From Ruficoccus amylovorans (GTDB taxonomy: Bacteria > Verrucomicrobiota > Verrucomicrobiia > Opitutales > Cerasicoccaceae): DNA of 64,000 nucleotides. Below are positions 55,306-64,000 of this stretch, in pieces (the stretch's first letter is position 1; the number at the start of each line of letters is the position of its first letter). Both the position numbers and the translations under genes were made by a program. The DNA lies in assembly GCF_014230085.1 (NCBI RefSeq), contig NZ_JACHVB010000013.1:1-64000 (forward strand), in the 5' to 3' direction. Below the pieces are notes generated by a model that saw only the letters and a list, made by a program, of their open reading frames with translations, ran no database searches and was not told the DNA's origin.

Positions 55306-55932
55306 TTAAGCCAGCGTTGCAGCCGGCTCTTCCTTCTTGGTGCCAGCCTGCTTGATCCGGGCGATCTGCTCGGCACTGCGCAGTTGGCGAAGACCCTCCA
55401 GGGTGGCATTAACCATAGCGCCGGGGTTGTTCGACCCGAGCGACTTGGACAGCACGTCCTGAATGCCGACAGCTTCGAGCACGGCACGGATACCGCCACC
55501 GGCGATGACACCGGTACCTTCGGAGGCCGGGCGCAGGATAACGAGACCGCCGTCATGCTCACCGCGCACTTCGTGCGGGATGGTGCGGCCCTTCAGGCAA
55601 ATGTCTTCCTGGTTGGCGCGGGCACGCTCGGTACCCTTGCGGATGGCTTCGGGAACTTCCTTGGCCTTGCCGTAGCCGATGCCGACCTTGCCCTTGCCGT
55701 CGCCGGAGACGACCAGCGCGGCAAAGCTGAAGCGACGGCCGCCCTTGACGACCTTGGCGCAACGGTTGATGTGGACGACCTTCTCGACGTACTGCTGTTC
55801 TTCAACCGGCTCGGAAGCGCGCTCGCGACGGGGTCCGCGACCGCGACCAGGGCCACCACGGCCTTGGCCGCCACGGCCCTGTCCACCGCGGTTGCGCTCA
55901 TGGGGGTTGTTGCTGCTGGGCTGATTACTCAT
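55306..55932 (-). CDS. rpsE: Ribosomal protein S5 with RGG-rich N-terminal extension
   Basis: 208 residues against about 166 usual. The conserved S5 part starts [20 protein letters not shown], with the dsRBD-like domain and [20 protein letters not shown]. The first 45 residues are an extension with repeated Arg/Gly units ([20 protein letters not shown]) followed by Arg/Glu-rich sequence. The frame is open from the ATG at 55932 only. Confidence 0.95.
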   Translation of the reverse strand: MSNQPSSNNPHERNRGGQGRGGQGRGGPGRGRGPRRERASEPVEEQQYVEKVVHINRCAKVVKGGRRFSFAALVVSGDGKGKVGIGYGKAKEVPEAIRKGTERARANQEDICLKGRTIPHEVRGEHDGGLVILRPASEGTGVIAGGGIRAVLEAVGIQDVLSKSLGSNNPGAMVNATLEGLRQLRSAEQIARIKQAGTKKEEPAATLA

Positions 55933-55947
55933 GCTGATATAAATGGG

Positions 55948-56310
55948 TTAGAATTCGAGACCGGCTTCGCGAGCGGCGTCGGCGAAAGCCTTGATGCAGC
56001 CATGATAGCGACGACCGGCGCGGTCGAACACAACGCTCTGCACACCTGCGCTCTTGGCCTTTTCGCCGATGGTCTTGCCAAGCTTGGCGGCACCTTCGAG
56101 GTTGGGCTTGATTTCGCTCTCGCGCAGAGCCTTGTCCATGGACGAGGCCGAGGCCACGGTGTGGCCGACGGTGTCGTCGATGCACTGGGCATAGACATGC
56201 TGGTGCGAAAAACGCACGACCAGACGGGGCCGTTCGGCGGTGCCTTGGATTTTCTTGCGGATGCGCCAGCGGCGCTTTTGCAACAGTTCGCGTTTCTTCT
56301 GAAGTTTCAT
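55948..56310 (-). CDS. rplR: Ribosomal protein L18
   Basis: 120 residues, normal. Motifs: RRIRKKIQGTAERPRLVVRF, SHQHVYAQCIDDTVGHTVAS and a C-terminal FDRAGRRYHGCIKAFADAAR. It binds 5S rRNA with L5. It sits between rplF and rpsE. Confidence 0.96.
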   Translation of the reverse strand: MKLQKKRELLQKRRWRIRKKIQGTAERPRLVVRFSHQHVYAQCIDDTVGHTVASASSMDKALRESEIKPNLEGAAKLGKTIGEKAKSAGVQSVVFDRAGRRYHGCIKAFADAAREAGLEF

Positions 56311-56321
56311 GGGTCGTGCGA

Positions 56322-56858
56322 TTAAGCGGTTTTCTTACCTTCCTTGCGGCGGACGTATTCGCCAACGATGCGGACACCCTTGCCCTTGTAGGGCTCGACG
56401 GGCTTGAAGCCCTTGATGTCGGCGGCGACCTGGCCGACCACCTGCTTGTCGCAGCCTTCGACCGTTACCTTGGTGCCGGCGTCGATGGTAATGGTAATAC
56501 CCTCGGGGATGGCGTAGTTGATCGGGTGCGAGTAGCCCAGGGCCAAGTCGAGCATCTTGCCATTGAGGACGGCTTTAAAACCGACGCCCTCGATTTCGAG
56601 CTTCTTGACGTAGGGTTCCTGCACGCCGGCGACCATACCGTTGATGATGGAACGGGCGGTGCCGTACATCGCGTTGGCGTGGCGGCTGTCATCCTTGGGC
56701 GAGACGATCACGTTGCCGTCTTCGACCTTGATACTGACGCAGCTTTCAAAGGTCTTGGTGAGCTTGCCCTTGGGGCCTTCCACCGCGACTTCCGATCCGT
56801 TAACGGTCACTTTGACCTTTTCAGGAACGGCAACCGGGAGTTTTCCGATTCTGCTCAT
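56322..56858 (-). CDS. rplF: Ribosomal protein L6
   Basis: 178 residues, normal. Two L6 repeats, beginning MSRIGKLPVAVPEKVKVTVN, with GVGFKAVLNGKMLDLALGYS and the C-terminal KPVEPYKGKGVRIVGEYVRR. It sits between rpsH and rplR. Confidence 0.97.
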   Translation of the reverse strand: MSRIGKLPVAVPEKVKVTVNGSEVAVEGPKGKLTKTFESCVSIKVEDGNVIVSPKDDSRHANAMYGTARSIINGMVAGVQEPYVKKLEIEGVGFKAVLNGKMLDLALGYSHPINYAIPEGITITIDAGTKVTVEGCDKQVVGQVAADIKGFKPVEPYKGKGVRIVGEYVRRKEGKKTA

Positions 56859-56895
56859 GAGGAAAAAAGTATGTTATTAATTGAAGTGAGTGTGA

Positions 56896-57294
56896 TTACC
56901 AGACCTTGCAGATGACCTCGCCGCCGACTTTTTCACGGCGCGCGTCGCGATCACTGAGGATACCCTTGGAGGTGGTAAGAATGGAGGTGCCGAGTCCGCC
57001 GAGCACGCGCGGAATATCCGTGTGCTTGGCATAGAGGCGGCGGCCGGGCTTGCTGTAGCGCTCGATGCCGACGATCGCCGAGGAGGCGTCAACGTACTTG
57101 AGCGTAATAATAAGGTTGCGTTGTCCCTTGACCTCTTCGACCTCGCTCACATCGCTGACGTAGCCGTCGCGAAGGAGAATCTGGGCGATGCCGGCACGCA
57201 GCTTGGAATAGCGGACCGTGCAGGTATCCTTGCCCGCAGCGCTGGCGTTGCGGAGGTTGGTCAGGAAGTCACCGATGGTGTCGTGTACTGCCAT
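56896..57294 (-). CDS. rpsH: Ribosomal protein S8
   Basis: 132 residues, normal. Motifs: DTIGDFLTNLRNASAAGKDT, IVGIERYSKPGRRLYAKHTD and IPRVLGGLGTSILTTSKGIL. It sits between rpsN and rplF. Confidence 0.97.
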   Translation of the reverse strand: MAVHDTIGDFLTNLRNASAAGKDTCTVRYSKLRAGIAQILLRDGYVSDVSEVEEVKGQRNLIITLKYVDASSAIVGIERYSKPGRRLYAKHTDIPRVLGGLGTSILTTSKGILSDRDARREKVGGEVICKVW

Positions 57295-57316
57295 TGTCTG
57301 TGTCGTGCTTGGAGGT

Positions 57317-57622
57317 TTACCAGGAGGATTTGGTCACACCGGGAATGTGGCCGTGCGAGGCCAGTTCGCGGAACGTGATACGGGACAGGCCGTACTTGCG
57401 GATATAGGCGCGCGGACGACCGGTGACGTTGCAGCGGTTGCGGACGCGGATCGGAGAGGAGTTGCGCGGCAGCTTGCTGAGCTTGCGCTGGGCTTCCCAG
57501 AATTCCTCGTCGGTGGTGGCGGGATTGGCGAGGGTCGCCTTGAGTTCCGCGCGCTTGGCCGCGTACTTTTCGACGAGGCGTTCGCGCTTCTTGTTGCGGG
57601 CAATGGAGCTTTTCTTGGCCAT
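57317..57622 (-). CDS. rpsN: Ribosomal protein S14, long form
   Basis: 101 residues. This is the zinc-free long form: [20 protein letters not shown] at the N-terminus and [41 protein letters not shown] at the end. It lacks the CxxC pairs of the short form. Confidence 0.97.
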   Translation of the reverse strand: MAKKSSIARNKKRERLVEKYAAKRAELKATLANPATTDEEFWEAQRKLSKLPRNSSPIRVRNRCNVTGRPRAYIRKYGLSRITFRELASHGHIPGVTKSSW

Positions 57623-57631
57623 GCTTGTAAA

Positions 57632-58219
57632 TTAGTTGGCGGTGGCAGCCGCGGTCTGGGAAGAGGGTTTGCGGAAGGGCATGCCGAGCAGCTTGAGCAG
57701 CTCGCGGCCTTCCTTGTCGGACGAGGCGGAGGTCACGATGGTGATGTCCATCCCGATGGATTCGCGCCCGGAGGTGTCGTGGCTGATTTCGGGGAAGATG
57801 GTCGAGTCGGAAATGCCGATCGAGTAGTTCCCGCTGCCATCGAACTTCTGCGAGACACCGCGGAAGTCGCGGATGTTCGGCAGGGCGATGTTGATGAAAC
57901 GCAGGAGGAAGTCGTACATCTTGCTGCCACGCAGAGTGACGGCGACGCCGTTGGGCATGCCTTCGCGCAGCTTGAAGTTCGACACGCTCTTGCGGGCCTT
58001 CGTGACGACGGCCTGCTGGCCGGCGATGGAGGTGATCTCCTTCTGGACTTCGGCCACCCAGTTCTTGTCGCGGGAGGCGTTCAGGCCGGAGTTGATGACG
58101 ACCTTCTCCACCTTCGGTACCTGATGCACATTCTTATAGCCGAGGCTCTTGAGCAATTCGGGGACGACGGTGTCGAGATAGGCCTTCTTAAGGGTCGGGA
58201 CGTATGCGGTATTTTGCAT
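57632..58219 (-). CDS. rplE: Ribosomal protein L5
   Basis: 195 residues. Motifs: KVEKVVINSGLNASRDKNWV, RKSVSNFKLREGMPNGVAVT and DITIVTSASSDKEGRELLKL. The ATG at 58219 is supported by a Shine-Dalgarno (AAGGAGACC) at a good distance. An upstream GTG at 58243 would overlap the rplX stop and is less likely. The C-terminal SSQTAAATAN tail is short and low-complexity. Confidence 0.96.
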   Translation of the reverse strand: MQNTAYVPTLKKAYLDTVVPELLKSLGYKNVHQVPKVEKVVINSGLNASRDKNWVAEVQKEITSIAGQQAVVTKARKSVSNFKLREGMPNGVAVTLRGSKMYDFLLRFINIALPNIRDFRGVSQKFDGSGNYSIGISDSTIFPEISHDTSGRESIGMDITIVTSASSDKEGRELLKLLGMPFRKPSSQTAAATAN

Positions 58220-58242
58220 GACTATGGGTCTCCTTGGCGGCA

Positions 58243-58494
58243 CTAGGCGCTCTTGCGGCTGTCGTAACGGTCAGCCTTCATGACGTTTGAGTAGTGGACG
58301 GAGCCTTCGCGCTCGACGATACCCGCATCCGGGTCGTTTTCCTTGGTCGCCTTGCGATGGCGCTTGACCATGTTCACGCCCTCAATGACGACGCGTTCCT
58401 GTTCGCGCAGCACTTCGAGGACCTTGCCGCGCTGCCCCTTATGGGCGCCGGCGATGACGACGACTTCGTCTCCACGTTTGATTTTGTACTTCAT
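58243..58494 (-). CDS. rplX: Ribosomal protein L24
   Basis: 83 residues, slightly short. The KOW domain is clear: IKRGDEVVVIAGAHKGQRGK and VLEVLREQERVVIEGVNMVK. The usual C-terminal part (about 20 residues) is shortened. Confidence 0.95.
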   Translation of the reverse strand: MKYKIKRGDEVVVIAGAHKGQRGKVLEVLREQERVVIEGVNMVKRHRKATKENDPDAGIVEREGSVHYSNVMKADRYDSRKSA

Positions 58495-58515
58495 CTTCGT
58501 GTGTGGTGCCGGGGG

Positions 58516-58881
58516 TTAGAGGACTTCCGGAGCGAGGGAAATGATCTTCATGAACTTCTTCGAACGAAGCTCACGGGCGACCGGCCCGAAGATACGAGTC
58601 CCCTTGGGGTTGCCGTTGGCGTCAATGATGACGCACGCATTCGTGTCGAAGCGCAGGTAGCTGCCATCCGCACGGCGGATCGGCGCCTTGGTGCGCACTA
58701 CCACGGCCTTGGCGACCGTGCCCTTTTTGACCGAGGCTTCCGGGGTGCTGTCCTTGATCGTGACGACGATCGTATCGCCCACCGAAGCGGTCTTTTTACT
58801 CTGGCCGAGTCGCCGGATCATCATGGCCTCTTTGGCCCCGGTGTTGTCGGCGACTTCCAGTCTGCTTTCTTGCTGAATCAT
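58516..58881 (-). CDS. rplN: Ribosomal protein L14
   Basis: 121 residues, normal. Motifs: [40 protein letters not shown] and [20 protein letters not shown]. It sits between rpsQ and rplX. Confidence 0.97.
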   Translation of the reverse strand: MIQQESRLEVADNTGAKEAMMIRRLGQSKKTASVGDTIVVTIKDSTPEASVKKGTVAKAVVVRTKAPIRRADGSYLRFDTNACVIIDANGNPKGTRIFGPVARELRSKKFMKIISLAPEVL

Positions 58882-58943
58882 TGCGGGTTCCGTTTAAATT
58901 GTGAAGTGTTAAATCGGCTTCCGGCTGTAGGGGGCTGAAGCCC

Positions 58944-59228
58944 TTAGCCGATGCTCCCGACGACGGGGGCCTTTTCGAGTACCTTGACCACACGCCAGCG
59001 CTTGAGCTTGCTCAGCGGGCGGGTTTCCATGATCTCCACCTTGTCACCGATGTTACACTCATTCTTTTCATCATGAGCGTGAACGACGGTCTTGCGCTTA
59101 ACCTCCTTGCGGTACAGCGGGTGGGCAATCTTGTAGAAGAAGGTGACCTTGATGGACTTGTCGCCGGTACGGCTGGTGACAACACCAACGAGGTCCTTGC
59201 GGTTATTGCGTGTGCTCTCTTCGGACAT
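58944..59228 (-). CDS. rpsQ: Ribosomal protein S17
   Basis: 94 residues. OB-fold motifs: [40 protein letters not shown] and [20 protein letters not shown]. It sits between rpmC and rplN. Confidence 0.96.
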   Translation of the reverse strand: MSEESTRNNRKDLVGVVTSRTGDKSIKVTFFYKIAHPLYRKEVKRKTVVHAHDEKNECNIGDKVEIMETRPLSKLKRWRVVKVLEKAPVVGSIG

Positions 59229-59245
59229 GGTCGTATGAAAAGGGG

Positions 59246-59443
59246 TTAGGCAGTGGCGGTGGATTTGGCCTTCAGGAAGGTCTCCAGCCGGGCGATGTCG
59301 CGGCGCAGGGTGCGTAGCTCGCTGGGCTTTTCAACCTGTCCGGCCTGCTTGCGCACGCGCAACTCGACGAGCTCCTGGCGTGTGTCACGGAGCTTCTTTT
59401 TGATCTCGTCGATGCTCAATTCGCGTATTTCTGCGGGTTTCAT
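59246..59443 (-). CDS. rpmC: Ribosomal protein L29
   Basis: 65 residues, normal. It starts [20 protein letters not shown] and ends with a helical [15 protein letters not shown] segment. It sits between rplP and rpsQ. Confidence 0.95.
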   Translation of the reverse strand: MKPAEIRELSIDEIKKKLRDTRQELVELRVRKQAGQVEKPSELRTLRRDIARLETFLKAKSTATA

Positions 59444-59475
59444 GGGAAAATGGTGTTTAACCGGATGTTGCTGGG

Positions 59476-59904
59476 TTAGTACTGTTCGAGCTCTTCGCGG
59501 CTGAGGAAGCGGCAGCGGAAAGGTAGCTTGCCGTCGGCCAGGCGCATGGCCTCGCGGGCGAGAGTCTGGCTGGTGCCGCCGACTTCAAAGAGGACGGTAC
59601 CGGGCTTGACCACGGCGCACCAGTACTCGACGGAGCCCTTACCCTTACCCTGGCGGGTTTCGGCGGGCTTCTTGGTCACCGGCTTGTGCGGGAACACGCG
59701 CAGCCACATCTTGCCTTTACGCTTGAGGTGGCGGTTGATGGCCACACGGGCGGCTTCGAGCTGCGAGGCGGTCATCTTGCCCCGCTCGAGGGACTGGATG
59801 CCGAATTCGCCGAAAGCGAGCGTATCACAGCCCTTGGCGTTGCCACGAATGCGGCCCTTGTGGACCTTGCGGTATTTGGTTTTGGAGGGAAGGAGCTTGG
59901 CCAT
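59476..59904 (-). CDS. rplP: Ribosomal protein L16
   Basis: 142 residues, normal. Motifs: LPSKTKYRKVHKGRIRGNAK, WLRVFPHKPVTKKPAETRQG, KGKGSVEYWCAVVKPGTVLF. It sits between rpsC and rpmC. Confidence 0.97.
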   Translation of the reverse strand: MAKLLPSKTKYRKVHKGRIRGNAKGCDTLAFGEFGIQSLERGKMTASQLEAARVAINRHLKRKGKMWLRVFPHKPVTKKPAETRQGKGKGSVEYWCAVVKPGTVLFEVGGTSQTLAREAMRLADGKLPFRCRFLSREELEQY

Positions 59905-59916
59905 GACGAATGATGC

Positions 59917-60552
59917 TTAGAGGGTATCCACGCCCATGGGGTTACAGATCCAGCACTTGATGCCGATCTTCCCGTAGACGGTGTCGGCTTCGGTGAAGCC
60001 GTAGTCGATGTTTTCACGGAGCGTGTGCAAGGGCACGCGGCCCATGCGCTGCTGCTCGGTGCGGGCGATTTCCGCGCCCATCAGACGGCCCGAGCACTGG
60101 ATACGGATACCTTCGGCACCCATGCTCATGGTGGTCTGGATCGCCTTCTTCATGGCGCGGCGGAAAGAGATGCGGCGCTCGAGCTGGAGAGCGACGTTTT
60201 CGGCCACGAGTTGGGCGACCACGTCAGGCTTCTTGATCTCCTGAATGTCGAGCATGATGTCGCGGCCGGTGAGCTTCTGGAGCTCGTCCTTGAGCTTTTC
60301 CAGTTCGCTGCCCTTGCGGCCGATGACGATCCCGGGACGGGCGGTGAAGAGCTTGATACGGACCTTGGGGCCGGCACGCTCGATGAACACGCGCGGCACC
60401 GCTGCGTACTTCATCTTCTTCTTGAGGAACTGGCGGATCTTCTGGTCCTCGGCGACATAGGCCGGGAAGCTCTTCTTGTCCGCGTACCAGCGTGAATCCC
60501 AGTTACGGCGGACACTGAGGCGGAAACCGATCGGATTGACTTTTTGTCCCAT
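59917..60552 (-). CDS. rpsC: Ribosomal protein S3
   Basis: 211 residues, slightly short of the usual 220-235. The KH domain has [10 protein letters not shown]-type sequence ([20 protein letters not shown]). The C-terminal domain includes [20 protein letters not shown] and [14 protein letters not shown]. The basic tail found in other S3 proteins is missing. Confidence 0.97.
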   Translation of the reverse strand: MGQKVNPIGFRLSVRRNWDSRWYADKKSFPAYVAEDQKIRQFLKKKMKYAAVPRVFIERAGPKVRIKLFTARPGIVIGRKGSELEKLKDELQKLTGRDIMLDIQEIKKPDVVAQLVAENVALQLERRISFRRAMKKAIQTTMSMGAEGIRIQCSGRLMGAEIARTEQQRMGRVPLHTLRENIDYGFTEADTVYGKIGIKCWICNPMGVDTL

Positions 60553-60554
60553 GA

Positions 60555-60920
60555 TTATTGCTCTTTAGAATTGGCCGCGGGCGAAGCCACTTCGTCCGTC
60601 AGGACGATGCGAATGTGGCTGGTGCGCTTGCGAATGGGGTGTGCGGAACCGCGACCCACCGGACGGAAACGCTTGAAGGCCGGGCCTTCTTCCACCAGGC
60701 AGCGCTTCACGATCAGGTCGTCGGAGGAAAGGTTGTTGTTGTTTTCCGCGTTAGCGATGGCGCTGGTCAGCGTCTTGGCGATGAGCCGGGCGGATTTACG
60801 CGGGATGAAGCGAAGCAGATCGAGCGCTTCGGCCGCGGGGCGTCCCTGTACCTGACGGGCCACTTCGCGGACCTTCTTCGGGGACATGCGGGTGTACTTG
60901 GTTAGAGCCTGAACTTCCAT
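60555..60920 (-). CDS. rplV: Ribosomal protein L22
   Basis: 121 residues, normal. Motifs: [40 protein letters not shown] and a C-terminal [20 protein letters not shown]. It usually follows rpsS directly; here a further gene lies between them. Confidence 0.97.
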   Translation of the reverse strand: MEVQALTKYTRMSPKKVREVARQVQGRPAAEALDLLRFIPRKSARLIAKTLTSAIANAENNNNLSSDDLIVKRCLVEEGPAFKRFRPVGRGSAHPIRKRTSHIRIVLTDEVASPAANSKEQ

Positions 60921-60932
60921 GCTGGTTGCAAT

Positions 60933-61340
60933 TTAAATATTAATCGTCTTGATGCTGACGCCGTCGCCGGAGCGGATGGCTTCGCCGGATTCGAGGTTGA
61001 GGATGAGGCCGGCGGCGCGGTTACCGCGCACATCGACCAGGATCAGGTCGGCCACGTTCTGTCCCGAGCGGCTCACCTGGCAAACCATGCCGAGGCGAAA
61101 CCCCTGATCCAGACCGTTGTTGAGGATGACCACATCGGTGACGCTGGTCTGCGCCACCCCGAAGACCGTCGTGCGGCCCGTCGGGTAAATCGAATTTTCG
61201 ACAAACAAGGGGCGTTCGGCAACGGCCTTGGCCGGTGCGTCAGCACTCCCCTGCTCCACGGCGGCGTCCTGCGCGCGGCTCACCGCACTCCCGGCCATCA
61301 GCAGGGAGAAAAGAGCGATGAGTTGTGCGCGCTTGAACAT
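60933..61340 (-). CDS. Exported protein of unknown function inside the S10 operon
   Basis: A 135-residue protein with a typical signal peptide (FKRAQLIALFSLLMAGSAVS, cleavage near residue 23, SRA-QD). The mature part is a small beta-rich domain: SIYPTGRTTVFGVAQTSVTD and then LNNGLDQGFRLGMVCQVSR, ending GEAIRSGDGVSIKTINI. The G-x-x-x-G-x-x-x-G-M-x-x-x-V pattern resembles the small barrels that end some envelope proteins (FlgT or MreC type), a weak likeness only. The ATG at 61340 lies 10 bases after the rpsS stop and the stop is 12 bases before rplV, so it is co-transcribed with ribosomal genes. The open frame continues upstream into rpsS but has no signal peptide there. Confidence 0.8.
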   Translation of the reverse strand: MFKRAQLIALFSLLMAGSAVSRAQDAAVEQGSADAPAKAVAERPLFVENSIYPTGRTTVFGVAQTSVTDVVILNNGLDQGFRLGMVCQVSRSGQNVADLILVDVRGNRAAGLILNLESGEAIRSGDGVSIKTINI

Positions 61341-61350
61341 GTGTGGATGA

Positions 61351-61620
61351 CTACTTCTTGGTGTGCGGCTGGTGTCCCTTGAAGCTGCGGGTCGGAGCGA
61401 ACTCGCCGAGCTTGTGGCCAACCATGTTTTCGGTCACGTGGACGGGGATGAAGCCTTTGCCATTGTGAACGTTGATGTTGAGGCCGACAAAGTCCGGGGT
61501 GATGGTGGAGCGGCGTGACCAGGTCTGGAAAGGCTTGTGTGTGCCTTCGGCCTGGGCCTTTTCCACTTTATCCATCAGCTTCGGATCGACGAAGAAGCCT
61601 TTCTTGATTGAACGTGCCAT
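61351..61620 (-). CDS. rpsS: Ribosomal protein S19
   Basis: 89 residues, normal. Motifs: [40 protein letters not shown] and [19 protein letters not shown]. It sits between rplB and the exported-protein gene. Confidence 0.97.
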   Translation of the reverse strand: MARSIKKGFFVDPKLMDKVEKAQAEGTHKPFQTWSRRSTITPDFVGLNINVHNGKGFIPVHVTENMVGHKLGEFAPTRSFKGHQPHTKK

Positions 61621-61641
61621 ATCGTAAAAATCGTTGTCGGG

Positions 61642-62490
61642 TTACTTGCGCTTGAACTTCTTGCCGTTGCGACGGACAAGGATCATGGAGTTCGAGGGCT
61701 TGGACTTGGTGCGGGTCGGGAAGCCCTTCGAGAGCTGGCCCCAAGGCGAAACAGGATGGCCACCACCGGAGGTCTTGGCTTCACCACCACCCATCGGGTG
61801 ATCGACAGGGTTCATAGCGACACCACGGACGCGGGGGCGCTTGCCCTTCCAGCGGTTACGACCGGCCTTACCGATGCTGACACTTTCGTGCTCCTCGTTA
61901 CCGACGCGACCGACAGTGGCGCGGCAATCAGAGTGGACCATGCGGATTTCTCCGGAGGGCAGCTTGATCGTGGCACGCTTGCCTTCGATCGAAATGAGCG
62001 AGGCGGACTGACCGGCGGAACGAGCGATCTGGGCTCCGCGACCGGGCTGCATCTCGATCGCGTGGATCGTGGTGGCCGGCGGGATCATCTTGAGCGGCAC
62101 GCACAGGCCGGGCGTGAATTCCTCGACCGGGCTGTTGGTGCTCAGCAGCTTGTCGCCTACCTTCAGCCCGCGTGGGCAAAGGATGTAGCGCTTTTCGCCG
62201 TCCTCAAACTTGAGCAGGGCAATGTTCGCGCTGCGGTTCGGGTCGTACTCGATGGAGACAATCTCAGCCGGGATGTCCAGCTTGTCACGACGGAAGTCGA
62301 TGATACGGTAAAGGCGCTTGTGGCCACCTCCGCGACGGCGAGAAGTGATGCGGCCGTAGTTGTTACGGCCCTTCTTGCGGTGACGCGAGACGGTGAGGCT
62401 CTTTTCCGGATTGTTCTTGGCGAGTTCCTGGCGGCTTTTGCTATGAAAGCGCTGTGAGGGTGTAATGGGTTTGGTCTTTACAATGGCCAT
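61642..62490 (-). CDS. rplB: Ribosomal protein L2
   Basis: 282 residues, normal. Motifs: [40 protein letters not shown], and the conserved histidine region [19 protein letters not shown]. It sits between rplW and rpsS. Confidence 0.98.
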   Translation of the reverse strand: MAIVKTKPITPSQRFHSKSRQELAKNNPEKSLTVSRHRKKGRNNYGRITSRRRGGGHKRLYRIIDFRRDKLDIPAEIVSIEYDPNRSANIALLKFEDGEKRYILCPRGLKVGDKLLSTNSPVEEFTPGLCVPLKMIPPATTIHAIEMQPGRGAQIARSAGQSASLISIEGKRATIKLPSGEIRMVHSDCRATVGRVGNEEHESVSIGKAGRNRWKGKRPRVRGVAMNPVDHPMGGGEAKTSGGGHPVSPWGQLSKGFPTRTKSKPSNSMILVRRNGKKFKRK

Positions 62491-62510
62491 GGCTTTCGCG
62501 GCTGAAAAGG

Positions 62511-62801
62511 TTAGACGGTCTCGATGGATTCACCCTGCTGAAGGGTGACGATGGCTTTCTTCATGTCGGGGGTCTTGCCGTACTGGCCGCGAACGGTGCG
62601 GCTGCGCTTGTTCTTGCCCTTGACAGTGAAGATGTTCACGCGGGCGACCTTGACGTTGTAGAGCTTCTCTACGGCCTCGGCCACATCGGTGCGTTTGGAT
62701 TGCGGATACACCTCGAAGACGTGCTGATTCAGGTTCGCTTCGAGCTGGGCGGACTTCTCGGTCACGCGCTTTTCCTTGATGACTTTATCGGGTGAAATCA
62801 T
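62511..62801 (-). CDS. rplW: Ribosomal protein L23
   Basis: 96 residues, normal. Motifs: [20 protein letters not shown] and [20 protein letters not shown]. It sits between rplD and rplB. Confidence 0.96.
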   Translation of the reverse strand: MISPDKVIKEKRVTEKSAQLEANLNQHVFEVYPQSKRTDVAEAVEKLYNVKVARVNIFTVKGKNKRSRTVRGQYGKTPDMKKAIVTLQQGESIETV

Positions 62802-62813
62802 GGCTTGAGTTCC

Positions 62814-63443
62814 TTAGCGTTGGTTGGCGCGTTCGAGGATGCGGTTAAAGCCTTCTTCGCTGGCGACGATCTTGTCGAAGCGCATCAGGTCCCAGGCGTT
62901 GATCGAGTCAGCGTCCACAATGTAGACGCGGTCGATATTACGCGCAGCCAGAGCGGCGTTGTCGTTGAACTCGCTGTCAACGATGAGCACCTTGCCCTTG
63001 GGCTGGATCTTGCCGATGAGGCTGTTGAAGAGCTTGGTCTTGGGCTGCTCGACTTCGAACTTTTCGATCAGGTCGAGGCCGCCTTCGGAAGCCTTGTTGA
63101 ACAGAGCGCGCTTGAACGCGAGGGTCTTGACACGCTTGTTGATGTGCTTCGACCAGTCGCGGACCTTCGGGCCGTGGGCGACGCCACCACCGACGAAGAT
63201 CGGAGCGCCGCGGTCGCCGTGACGGGCGTTACCGGTGCCCTTCTGGCGGTAGACCTTCTTGCCGGTGCGGTTAACATCGGAGCGGGTCTTCGCCTTGGCG
63301 GTGCCCTGACGGTTGTTGGCCTGGTAGGCCACGATCACGTCCTTGAGCGCCTGGAGGCCCTTGTTGCCTTCGAACGCCGGGAAGTTGTCAAAATCCTTCT
63401 CCGTGCTGGAGGAAGCGTCTGCGGAATATACCTTGAATTTCAT
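62814..63443 (-). CDS. rplD: Ribosomal protein L4
   Basis: 209 residues, normal. Motifs: KTRSDVNRTGKKVYRQKGTG, NARHGDRGAPIFVGGGVAHG and VLIVDSEFNDNAALAARNID. It sits between rplC and rplW. Confidence 0.97.
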   Translation of the reverse strand: MKFKVYSADASSSTEKDFDNFPAFEGNKGLQALKDVIVAYQANNRQGTAKAKTRSDVNRTGKKVYRQKGTGNARHGDRGAPIFVGGGVAHGPKVRDWSKHINKRVKTLAFKRALFNKASEGGLDLIEKFEVEQPKTKLFNSLIGKIQPKGKVLIVDSEFNDNAALAARNIDRVYIVDADSINAWDLMRFDKIVASEEGFNRILERANQR

Positions 63444-63461
63444 AGCTGGCGTCCCCTTCCC

Positions 63462-64000
63462 TTACTTCTGCTTCTTGGTTTTGATCGCCTTGCGGATGAA
63501 CACCGTGCCGCCCTTGGGGCCGTGCACGCTGCCGCGGATCAGGATCAGGTTCTGGTCCTCGATGATACGGACGATATCGAGATTCTGGGTGGTACGACGG
63601 GCATTGCCCATGTGACCGGGCATTTTCTTGCCCTTGATGACCTCACCGGGCCACTGGCACATCCCGTAGGAACCACCGCGGCGGTGCATCATGGAGCCGT
63701 GAGAAGCGGGCGAACCGGCAAAGCCGTGGCGCTTCATGACGCCCTGGAAACCATGACCCTTGGTCGTGCCGATGACATCAACCTTCTGGCCTTCCTCGAA
63801 ACGAGTAACGGTGAGGGCGTCGCCGAGGCTGACCTCTTCCCCGTCGGGGATGAATTCGCAAATGTCGGTGACTGCCTCGACTCCTGCCTTTTTCAGGTGG
63901 CCCTTGATGGGCTTGGAGACGCGGTGGGCCTTCTGGTCCACACCGAAACCGATCTGGATGGCATCGTAACCATCCTTGCCGTCGGCAGTCTTGATTTGAA
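63462..64000 (-). CDS. rplC: Ribosomal protein L3 (5' end outside the window)
   Basis: The minus-strand frame is open to the window edge and reads IKTADGKDGYDAIQIGFGV before VDQKAHRVSKPIKGHLKKAG, followed by FQGVMKRHGFAGSPASHGS and KMPGHMGNARRTTQNLDIVR. About 180 of an expected 205-210 residues are present. The start and the rest of the operon head (rpsJ and upstream) lie beyond the window. Confidence 0.97.
   Translation of the reverse strand, partial: QIKTADGKDGYDAIQIGFGVDQKAHRVSKPIKGHLKKAGVEAVTDICEFIPDGEEVSLGDALTVTRFEEGQKVDVIGTTKGHGFQGVMKRHGFAGSPASHGSMMHRRGGSYGMCQWPGEVIKGKKMPGHMGNARRTTQNLDIVRIIEDQNLILIRGSVHGPKGGTVFIRKAIKTKKQK

Noticed and set aside
54931-56325. Plus-strand frame of 464 codons across rplO, rpsE and rplR
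   Set aside because: It spans three ribosomal genes antisense and is rich in Ala/Gly/Asp without motifs.

Overview
The window looks like a chromosomal segment of a GC-rich Gram-negative bacterium of the PVC group. It is most likely Verrucomicrobiota, class Opitutae. This rests on a DUF1800/DUF1501 gene pair, a type IV pseudopilin beside a LacI regulator and an SGNH hydrolase, several secreted lipoproteins, characteristic intergenic repeats, and a long S10-spc-alpha ribosomal operon. The assignment is inference from gene content; no rRNA gene is present. I found no complete tRNA, no rRNA and no CRISPR array.

Layout. 1-8450 is accessory DNA. It holds an apparently complete IS3-family element (1-1293) and a visibly AT-richer island (about 1294-5554) with a LacI regulator, an SGNH hydrolase, a pseudopilin and a CBM9-like lipoprotein. 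An inverted truncated IS3 end then cuts an integrase-type transposase. A BrnT-type toxin with an unusual HTH antitoxin, an HUH rolling-circle Rep protein with a strong palindrome in its 5' part, and a decayed open frame ending near a tRNA-3'-end-like sequence follow. 8454-11667 carries a PilB/GspE ATPase and a degenerate NtrC-type response regulator. A MITE-like palindromic element lies at 11882-12064.

12072-40066 is mostly housekeeping and envelope genes: thiG, a CDF transporter, an ECF sigma/anti-sigma pair, rarA, a large glucosidase, peroxiredoxin and trxB, queC-queD, plsY-serA, ffh, alr, DUF1800-DUF1501, tatD, a lytic transglycosylase, an S8 protease followed by an arabinofuranosidase remnant, and a histidine kinase coupled to coaB. 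Its intergenic spaces hold two dispersed repeat families. Family A resembles ACCGCAGAGGCACAAAGG and family B resembles TTTAACAGGAAGGCCGGGAA.

40076-48978 (minus strand) contains a GFA protein, gltA, hisH, hisB-hisC-hisD, a LolA-like protein, guaA and a membrane-anchored zinc ribbon. 49061-64000 (minus strand) is the ribosomal superoperon, transcribed rplC to rplQ and including secY, map and rpoA. Inside it are a gene for a small exported protein (between rpsS and rplV), a SecY with an extra C-terminal membrane segment, and ribosomal proteins S5, S11 and L17 with low-complexity extensions. rpmD, infA and rpmJ are absent from their usual places.
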